Source: an uncultured Clostridia bacterium (GTDB taxonomy: Bacteria > Bacillota > Clostridia > Oscillospirales > CAG-272). Taken from it: a DNA stretch of 14,567 bases. Under the pieces are notes generated by a model that was given only the letters and a program-made list of their open reading frames with translations, did not search any database and was not told the origin of the DNA. The position numbers and the translations under genes were made by a program. Within the stretch, counting starts at the first letter, position 1. Each line of letters opens with the position of its first letter. The stretch lies in assembly GCA_945485605.1 (NCBI GenBank), contig CALYSG010000031.1, positions 1 through 14,567 of the forward strand. The letters are read 5' to 3'. Of this stretch, positions 5,681 to 11,787 are shown in pieces.

Positions 5681-6904
5681 TCAGCCTTTTCCTCCCTTTA
5701 CAGCGTCCCAGTAGGCTTTCGCCGCCTGCTCTACCTTGTTTTCGCCCGGCTCATAGTACTTTTTGCCGCATAGATCGGGCGGAAGATAATTCTGAGCCAC
5801 CCAGTGGTTCTTATAGTCGTGCGGATATTTGTAGCCCCTAAACAGCGGACTTTGAAGAGATGTCGGTATCTGCCCGCCGAGTCCCTTGGCGATATCGGCA
5901 TCGGCGGCGTTCACCGCAAGGTACGCAGAGTTCGACTTCGGGCAGGTGGCAAGAAAGATTGCCGCGTTCGCGAGCGGTATCTTCGCCTCGGGAAGCCCTG
6001 ATTCTATTGCCGCCGCGCAACATTCGCCGACTATCGCCGCTGCCTGAGGATAGGCAAGACCGATATCCTCAGAGGCTATTATCTTTAGCCTGCGGCAGGT
6101 CGGCAAAAGCTCGCCGAGCGAGAGAAGACGGGCAAGGTAAAACGCGGTCGCATCGGGATCGGAGCCTCTTATCGACTTCTGCAAAGCAGAAAGAAGGTCG
6201 AAATGCGTGTCATCTCCGTAATTTCCGATTCCGGCATTGAAGGAATCGACATCCTCCGCCGTGATCTTATCATCTGCGGCAAAGTAGGCGTTCTCAAGCA
6301 GATTTATCGAGTGCCGCACGTCTCCTCCGGCTATTTTACCGATATGAAGCAGGACATCGTTTTCGGAAGTCTTTGCCGTTCCGTTCGTCGAATTGAGGTA
6401 TTCGAGTGCTCTCTTCAGAGCCTTTGCGATCGCGTCGGGCCTTACGGGACGGAACTCAAAGAGCGAGGAACGCGAGATCAGCGCGTTGTAAACATAAAAA
6501 TGAGGATTTTCAGTCGTTGAGGCGATAAGCGTAACCCTTCCGTCCTCAATATATTCGAGCAGTGACTGCTGTTGCTTTCGGTTGAAATACTGGGTCTCGT
6601 CAAGGTACAGGAGCACTCCACCTGCACCGAAAACATTCGCGGTTTCGGAGAGGATCTGCTTCACGTCGGAAAGGCTCGCGGAGGTCGCGTTGAGCCTTCT
6701 GAAATACATTCCCGACGCCTCGGCTATGACTGTCGCCGCCGTTGTCTTTCCCGTTCCCGGCGGTCCGAAAAAGATCATATTCGTGACTCTTCCGGAATCG
6801 ACCATACGTCTGACAACACCTCTTTCACCGAAAAGATGCTCCTGCCCGACTATATCGTCGAAGCTCTTCGGTCGCAGAATGTCGGCAAGCTGTTCGTTTC
6901 TCAT
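5681..6904 (-). CDS. rarA: Replication-associated recombination protein A (RarA/MgsA) AAA+ ATPase
   Basis: A 407-residue member of the RarA/Mgs1/WRNIP1 family, close to normal length. These are tetrameric clamp-loader-like ATPases that act at stalled replication forks. The protein starts MRNEQLADILRPKSFDDIVGQEHL, the typical N-terminus. Walker A GPPGTGKT is at 47-54, Walker B LLYLDE at 98-103, sensor 1 in STTENP (129-134), and sensor 2 around GDVRHSINLLE near 195. The conserved C-terminal GYKYPHD and NHWVAQNYLPPDL blocks are present. An open frame extends 61 codons upstream, but those residues overlap the preceding gene in another frame. AGGAGG (6914-6919) supports the ATG at 6902-6904. The start lies 1 nt after the stop of the transglutaminase-like gene. 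The residues after Walker B read ETQYFN, whereas many homologues have EIHRFN. Confidence 0.95.
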   Translation of the reverse strand: MRNEQLADILRPKSFDDIVGQEHLFGERGVVRRMVDSGRVTNMIFFGPPGTGKTTAATVIAEASGMYFRRLNATSASLSDVKQILSETANVFGAGGVLLYLDETQYFNRKQQQSLLEYIEDGRVTLIASTTENPHFYVYNALISRSSLFEFRPVRPDAIAKALKRALEYLNSTNGTAKTSENDVLLHIGKIAGGDVRHSINLLENAYFAADDKITAEDVDSFNAGIGNYGDDTHFDLLSALQKSIRGSDPDATAFYLARLLSLGELLPTCRRLKIIASEDIGLAYPQAAAIVGECCAAAIESGLPEAKIPLANAAIFLATCPKSNSAYLAVNAADADIAKGLGGQIPTSLQSPLFRGYKYPHDYKNHWVAQNYLPPDLCGKKYYEPGENKVEQAAKAYWDAVKGGKG

Positions 6905-6905
6905 A

Positions 6906-8270
6906 TCAGAAAACCTCCTCGGCGGAAATGAGCTTCTTTTCATTTCTGACCTGACCGAAGAAAAGCCCTTCATCGGTGTATTCGGCTTCTCCGTCCTGGT
7001 TGTCGTAGGGATCGCGTCGGATATACGCCTTCGGCGGATTGAAGGGCGACTGAAATTCCGAATTGGCGACAAGTCGGAAGCAGTCAAGGTTGCAAAAATA
7101 GTATTCGAGCGCCTCGGTATCTCCTACTCTGTAAGCCGAGCCTCCGTAGGACGGATCGGCATAGAGCCAGCCGTAAGGCGCGACGTAGAACTGCGCCCAG
7201 TCGTGGTCGCCGAAGTGCCCCGGCCTTATGGAACAGCCCGATTGCCAACGTGCCGGCACGCCGAGGATACGGCAGAGCGTTATAAAGAGCAGAGCCTGCA
7301 CTCCGCAGTCGCCTCTGCGCGACAGCGCCGCGTTCTCGGCTATGTTTTCAAGGCAGAAATAGTGCCTCATATACGAATAGCTGACATTTTCGGCGATCCA
7401 CATATAGACGCGGCGCGCGAGAAGAAGCGGATTCTTCTCTTCACCGGCGATCGAGGCGGCGAGCGCACGCAGATAAGGAGTAAAGACTATATGCGGGCCC
7501 TTTTCCGAGAGAAAATCGCCGTCGGGAAGCTCCTTTGTTACCTTTGCGGGGTCAGCTTCGCGGTAGACCGCTCGGTTTATGTATGAATATTCGACAAAGT
7601 ATTCCTTGCCCGTAACGCACGGCGTCTCTATATAAGCCGTTCTTTGCCCCACGGACGAAATCACCGCCGGATCTGATGAGGCGATGAAGGTCACCTCGCT
7701 CTGCTCCTCGCATTCACGTGCGTAAGGCAGATGTATTCGGAGAGTCTTGCCCTCTCTCTCGGCTTCGGGGGAAAGAGTCAGGCTCATTCTCACTCTGAAT
7801 CGGAAAGCCCTCGAGCCGCGTTCTTTCATTATACGGATGTTTTCCGTACGGAAGCTGTTCGGCTCGGGTTCCGAGGTATCGCCCTCGAGCGAGCGCAGGT
7901 ACCTTTCGCACGAACCGAGGATATTCGACGCCGCCGAATTCTGGAAATATTCCTTCCCTCCGCGCAAAATGAAGTCGGCAAAGCCCCTCTCACGGCAAAT
8001 GCCGAGTGCCGCTTCCCCGAAATGAGGGTACTTTTCACTCACCCGCGCGATTATATCCTCGTCGGTGAGGTTATAGTCATCCTTCATAGTCGCAGCGATA
8101 AGCGACTCAAGGTAAAGCCTTCGCCGCAGCTCATGCGGCATATCCCGAAGGCTGTAACGCGCTATCGCGGCAAGCTCTCCGTCGAAATCACCCGCATACT
8201 TATAAAATTTTATCTCCTCCGGCAGTTCGACCGAAAGATACTTTATCTCCTCTTCCGAAAATCTTTCCAA
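6906..8270 (-). CDS. Transglutaminase-like domain protein, predicted cytosolic
   Basis: A 454-residue protein with a transglutaminase/papain-like core in its C-terminal part. The probable triad is C322 in RRGDCGVQALLF, H356 in GDHDWAQFYV and D372 in LYADPSYGG. The preceding helix ARRVYMWIAENVSYSY (285-300) is typical of this superfamily. Residues 1-130 are helical and acidic. Residues 140-260 look like a beta-rich domain that I do not recognise. No signal peptide or membrane segment is visible, so it probably acts inside the cell, as a peptidase or amidase rather than a true cross-linker; the substrate is unknown. The start is TTG at 8268-8270 behind AGGAGG at 8282-8287, with an 11-nt spacer and no closer ATG. 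It sits 20 nt after the U32 gene and 1 nt before rarA. Confidence 0.85.
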   Translation of the reverse strand: MERFSEEEIKYLSVELPEEIKFYKYAGDFDGELAAIARYSLRDMPHELRRRLYLESLIAATMKDDYNLTDEDIIARVSEKYPHFGEAALGICRERGFADFILRGGKEYFQNSAASNILGSCERYLRSLEGDTSEPEPNSFRTENIRIMKERGSRAFRFRVRMSLTLSPEAEREGKTLRIHLPYARECEEQSEVTFIASSDPAVISSVGQRTAYIETPCVTGKEYFVEYSYINRAVYREADPAKVTKELPDGDFLSEKGPHIVFTPYLRALAASIAGEEKNPLLLARRVYMWIAENVSYSYMRHYFCLENIAENAALSRRGDCGVQALLFITLCRILGVPARWQSGCSIRPGHFGDHDWAQFYVAPYGWLYADPSYGGSAYRVGDTEALEYYFCNLDCFRLVANSEFQSPFNPPKAYIRRDPYDNQDGEAEYTDEGLFFGQVRNEKKLISAEEVF

Positions 8271-8290
8271 AAGGCTTCGGACCTCCTTTC

Positions 8291-9514
8291 TTATTCCCCG
8301 GCGCGGAGTATATCCCCCGCCGAGGCTCTGACCGGCAACCTGATATAAAATTCCATTCCGGGGTGAGGGACCGAGTCTATCTCATGCCCTTCGCCGTCGA
8401 AAAGCTCACGCACCGTAAAGCTCACACCTGTAAGACCGGGGGAAAGAAGCTCCACTCTGTCTCCGAGCGAGAATTTGTTCTTCTGCATAAAGCGGCACAG
8501 TCCGCACTCGCCCGACTCTTCGACAGCCAAGGCGAGAAACGCCTTGTCCCTTATATATCCGCTCTTCGTGCATAGATTTGCGTTCTCCGCGGGGTTATTA
8601 AGGTAAAAGCCGTGGCAGTATTCCCTGTGCGATACGCTCTCAAGCTCGGTCATAAGCGCCCGATCAAAGCTGTACCCCTCCGGGTCGGCAAAGTATCTGT
8701 CGACGGCGATACGGTAGGCGTTGGTCACGACGGCGGTGTAGTAGGCGGACTTGACCCTTCCCTCTATCTTGAAGGAATTCACCCCCGCCTTTATCAGTCC
8801 GGGGACTATATCTATCGTGCACATATCTTTTGATGACATTATAAAGGTCCCGCGGGCATCCTCCTCGACCGGGATCGGCAGGTCGGGACGTTTTTCCTCG
8901 ATCAGCGTATAGTTCCAGCGGCAGGGCTGGGCACACGCTCCGTGGTTCGCGTCGCGTCCCGTGAGCTGATTCGAGAGCATACACCTTCCGCTGTACGACA
9001 CGCACATCGCTCCGTGTACGAAAGCCTCAAGCTCCACACAGTCGGGCAGAGCATCGCGGATCGCGGCTATCTCGGTAAGTGTCAGTTCTCGGGCAAGTAC
9101 AAGTCTCTCCGCCCCGAGAGAGGCGTAAGCCTTCGCCGCCGCGGGGGAGCAGATGCTCGCCTGCGTCGATATATGTACCGGGGTATCGGGCAAAAGCTCA
9201 TGTATCGTCTCGATCACCCCGAGATCGGCGGCGATTATGGCGTCGATACCCATTCCCGAAAGTGAGGAAAGAAATTCCCTCAGCGCCGGATATTCGCCCC
9301 CGTGCGGCAGTACGTTTACAGTCAGATAGAGCTTCTTTTTTGCGTCGTGAACGATTCTGCAAGCCTCAGAAAGCTCGTCATACGAAAAGTTGTCCGACGC
9401 CGCACGCATACCGAAGTTTTTTCCGGCAAGGTAGACCGCATCGGCTCCGAATCGCAGTGCGGCGCGCAGCTTCTCCATATCCCCTGCGGGTGAGAGTATC
9501 TCGGGCTTCCTCAT
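8291..9514 (-). CDS. trhP: U32 family protein, TrhP-like tRNA hydroxylation factor
   Basis: A 407-residue member of peptidase family U32, starting MRKPEILSPAGDMEKLRAAL. The typical barrel strands ADAVYLAG and VHISTQAS are present. The signature region around 167-202 holds four cysteines, C171, C178, C194 and C198, in FVHGAMCVSYSGRCMLS and ANHGACAQPCRW. This is an iron-sulfur-cluster-type pattern. TrhP (YegQ) enzymes form 5-hydroxyuridine at tRNA position 34 using prephenate. The U32 label peptidase is historical. The C-terminal small beta domain (about 325-405) is present, as in the longer family members. The start ATG overlaps the HAD gene stop by an ATGA junction. A weak GGAG lies about 10 nt upstream. 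It is grouped here with ileS and a pseudouridine synthase, which fits a tRNA role. Some Firmicutes carry two paralogues, so the exact orthologue is unsure. Confidence 0.9.
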   Translation of the reverse strand: MRKPEILSPAGDMEKLRAALRFGADAVYLAGKNFGMRAASDNFSYDELSEACRIVHDAKKKLYLTVNVLPHGGEYPALREFLSSLSGMGIDAIIAADLGVIETIHELLPDTPVHISTQASICSPAAAKAYASLGAERLVLARELTLTEIAAIRDALPDCVELEAFVHGAMCVSYSGRCMLSNQLTGRDANHGACAQPCRWNYTLIEEKRPDLPIPVEEDARGTFIMSSKDMCTIDIVPGLIKAGVNSFKIEGRVKSAYYTAVVTNAYRIAVDRYFADPEGYSFDRALMTELESVSHREYCHGFYLNNPAENANLCTKSGYIRDKAFLALAVEESGECGLCRFMQKNKFSLGDRVELLSPGLTGVSFTVRELFDGEGHEIDSVPHPGMEFYIRLPVRASAGDILRAGE

Positions 9515-10353
9515 AATTCTTTTTCTCCGAGCCGATCTATAAGCGCGGCGATGAAGCCATTATCACAATGGCAGAGGCAAAGATCAGCTATGTTCTTCAC
9601 CTTGTCGATCGCGTTTTCGGGGCAAGCCGAAATATCGGCGGCACCGAGCATGGCAAGGTCGTTCTCGTAATCTCCGCAGGCACAGACCGTAACCTTCCTG
9701 CCGAGCTTATCTTCGGCAAGCTTGCGGAGCTTTACGAGCATTGAAGCCTTATTACACCCCGACATCTGAATCTCAAGATAGCGCATGGCGCTTTTACCGT
9801 ACTCAAAAGCACCCGGAAAGCGCTTTTCAAGTCCGGCTCGGACATCTTCGAGTACCTGTGCCTCATCGCGGAATACGATCTTCAGCCATACTTCGTCCCT
9901 CGGGCACCACACGCCGTCGGTTATGACCCTCACCGTATTCGGATAGGGCGCGAGGTCCTTCTTTATAAAGCCCGTGAGCCTGTCGGTCACGAATCCCGTA
10001 AGCGTCGAGACCCTTATTCCCACTGTCGGGAAATTCTCTCTGACCCACGCGAGCGCCCGTGCCGTAAGGTCTTTGTCAAGCGGAGCATAGTCTATTATCT
10101 CTTCCGCGGAAAAATCGTAAAGGCAGGTGCCGTTCGCCATTATCGCCGGAGCGTTCAGGAGCTTTGCGGGCTCGGGTACGACCGTTTTCACGTTAAGGTA
10201 CATTCTCCCCGAAGCAATGGTAAAGAGCCCTCCCTGAGCCTTGAAGCGCTCTATCGCCTCGATATTTTCGGGAACGACGCGACTGCCGTTGCCGAGAAAA
10301 GTTCCGTCTATGTCGGAAACTATCAGAATCCCTTTGAATTTATCCTTGCACAT
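9511..10353 (-). CDS. Cof-type HAD-IIB phosphatase
   Basis: A 280-residue cytosolic haloacid dehalogenase-superfamily phosphatase. Motif I SDIDGT holds the nucleophile D14 and acid/base D16. Motif II is IASGR (S48), the motif III lysine is probably K202 in GCNKASML, and motif IV is GDYENDL with D228 and D232. A large type IIB cap (about 80-195) sits between motifs II and III. Family members dephosphorylate sugar phosphates, nucleotides, pyridoxal phosphate or FMN; nothing in the sequence fixes the substrate. The start ATG at 10351-10353 has AAGG 7 nt upstream and overlaps the end of the pseudouridine synthase gene by 14 nt. It also shares an ATGA junction with the next gene, so translation across this block is likely coupled. 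Confidence 0.92.
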   Translation of the reverse strand: MCKDKFKGILIVSDIDGTFLGNGSRVVPENIEAIERFKAQGGLFTIASGRMYLNVKTVVPEPAKLLNAPAIMANGTCLYDFSAEEIIDYAPLDKDLTARALAWVRENFPTVGIRVSTLTGFVTDRLTGFIKKDLAPYPNTVRVITDGVWCPRDEVWLKIVFRDEAQVLEDVRAGLEKRFPGAFEYGKSAMRYLEIQMSGCNKASMLVKLRKLAEDKLGRKVTVCACGDYENDLAMLGAADISACPENAIDKVKNIADLCLCHCDNGFIAALIDRLGEKEL

Positions 10354-11299
10354 ATTTTTTCCTTAAACTATCAAGTATTCCGGTGAAATAATCGGGGAGA
10401 GGAGCATAAAATGTCATCTCCTCGCCGGTGCGGGGGTGCCTCAGAGTCAGATATTCGGCGTGAAGTATCTGATGAGTGATATGATGCGCCTTCTCGAATG
10501 CGCTGTGCCCTCCCCCGTAGACAAGGTCGCCCATGAGCGGATGCCCGATGTAGGCAAGATGCACCCTTATCTGATGAGTCCTTCCCGTCTCAAGGCGGCA
10601 TCTGACGCAGGTGAAGCCCATGAGCCTCTCACAGACCTCAAAGTGCGTTACTGCGTTTCTTGCCTGCTTTTCCGGGTCGCGTATGACCGCCATCTTCTTT
10701 CTGTCGTTCGGATTACGGCCTATCGGAGCGTCGACAGTACCCGAATCTTCTCGGAAGCCTCCGACAGCGATCGCGCGGTAGGTGCGTCTCATACTGTGAT
10801 CCTTAAGCTGAGCCGATAGCGACAGGTGTGAAAAATCATTCTTTGCGACGGCTATCAGTCCGCTCGTGTCCTTATCGATCCTATGAACGATCCCGGGACG
10901 GAATACACCCCCGATCCCGGAGAGACTGTCGCCGCAGTGTGCAAGCAATGCGTTCACAAGTGTCCCGTCGGGGTTTCCCGCCGCGGGGTGAACTACCATA
11001 CCGACCGGCTTGTTCACTATTATTATGTCACTGTCCTCAAAAATTATATCGAGCGGGATGTCCTCCGCCTCGGCTTTGTCGGAAACGGGTGGCGGAAGCG
11101 ATATCTCCACACGGTCGCCCGGCGAGAGCTTAAGGTTCTTCGCCGCCGGCTTCGAATTCACGAGCACATTCCCGGATGATATAAGTTTTGCGGCGGCGGA
11201 GCGGGTAATACCCGCTGCCTCCGCCGCAAAAACATCAAGCCTTGTCCCCGTCTTCTCTTCTGTGACGGTCGCCGTTTGCAGGTGGTTGTTTTCTTTCAT
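10340..11299 (-). CDS. RluA/RluD family pseudouridine synthase
   Basis: A 319-residue enzyme converting specific uridines of rRNA to pseudouridine. An S4 RNA-binding domain (about 18-75, with TRLDVFAAEAAGITRSAAAKL) precedes the catalytic domain. The catalytic motif HRIDKDTSGL is at 139-148, with D142 as the nucleophile. Supporting blocks are IIIVNKPVGMVVHPA (92-106), ETGRTHQIRVHLAYIGHPLMGD and ITHQILHAEYLTLRHP. The order of domains and the length fit the RluD/YlyB type found next to lspA in many Firmicutes. The precise rRNA target cannot be read from the sequence. The ATG at 11297-11299 is supported by GAAGGA at 11308-11313. This start lies inside lspA, so the two frames overlap by 65 nt. Confidence 0.93.
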   Translation of the reverse strand: MKENNHLQTATVTEEKTGTRLDVFAAEAAGITRSAAAKLISSGNVLVNSKPAAKNLKLSPGDRVEISLPPPVSDKAEAEDIPLDIIFEDSDIIIVNKPVGMVVHPAAGNPDGTLVNALLAHCGDSLSGIGGVFRPGIVHRIDKDTSGLIAVAKNDFSHLSLSAQLKDHSMRRTYRAIAVGGFREDSGTVDAPIGRNPNDRKKMAVIRDPEKQARNAVTHFEVCERLMGFTCVRCRLETGRTHQIRVHLAYIGHPLMGDLVYGGGHSAFEKAHHITHQILHAEYLTLRHPRTGEEMTFYAPLPDYFTGILDSLRKKYVQG

Positions 11300-11786
11300 T
11301 TTTCTGTTCCTTCACCATGGAGATGATAAGGTAAAGCATAAGCAACGCCGCGCCTATGCAGACGCAGGAATCCGCGCCGTTGAAGACCGGGAAGCCCGGG
11401 ATACCGAGTTTTTGTACGATCGGAATGTCTATATACCTGAACTGCAAAAAGTCAACGACATATCCGTAGGCTATACGGTCTATCATATTTCCGATGCCTC
11501 CGCCGACGATGAGCGCAAGCGACACCGTGAGCAGTCGATCCTTCGGCTTCTTGCAGAGCATATACACGAGTATCACGACAATTGCAAGGCTCGATGCTAC
11601 GATAAACACCCATCTCTGATCGGCGAACATTCCCCAAGCCGCACCGCGGTTCTCAACATAGACAAAACCGATGATATAGGGTATCACGCCGACACTGCCC
11701 CCGCCCTGAAGGTATATGACGGCGAGCCATTTCGTGAGCTGATCGATTATTACCGTTCCCGCGATAATGCAGAAGAATACGAGCAT
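11235..11786 (-). CDS. lspA: Lipoprotein signal peptidase (signal peptidase II)
   Basis: A 183-residue inner-membrane aspartic protease with four hydrophobic segments (about 2-20, 58-78, 85-100 and 138-156). It removes signal peptides from lipid-modified prolipoproteins. Conserved marks are DQLTKW (15-20), VENRGAAWGMF (44-54), GGGIGNMIDRI (95-105), and the two catalytic aspartates in YVVDF (D112) and FNGADS (D139). The hydrophilic tail after residue 157 is longer than usual. It is encoded where the frame overlaps the pseudouridine synthase gene. The ATG is separated from the ileS stop by a single base, and no good ribosome binding site is visible, so translation probably depends on coupling to ileS. 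Confidence 0.96.
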   Translation of the reverse strand: MLVFFCIIAGTVIIDQLTKWLAVIYLQGGGSVGVIPYIIGFVYVENRGAAWGMFADQRWVFIVASSLAIVVILVYMLCKKPKDRLLTVSLALIVGGGIGNMIDRIAYGYVVDFLQFRYIDIPIVQKLGIPGFPVFNGADSCVCIGAALLMLYLIISMVKEQKNERKQPPANGDRHRREDGDKA

Positions 11787-11787
11787 A

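Noticed and set aside
6905..7087. A 61-codon N-terminal extension of rarA
   Set aside because: The extension lies inside the transglutaminase-like gene in another frame and is Arg/Ser/Pro-rich. The ATG at 6904 has a strong AGGAGG and gives the family-standard N-terminus.
6582..7586. A 334-codon plus-strand open frame across rarA and the transglutaminase-like gene
   Set aside because: It spans two real minus-strand genes and their junction, and encodes nothing recognisable.
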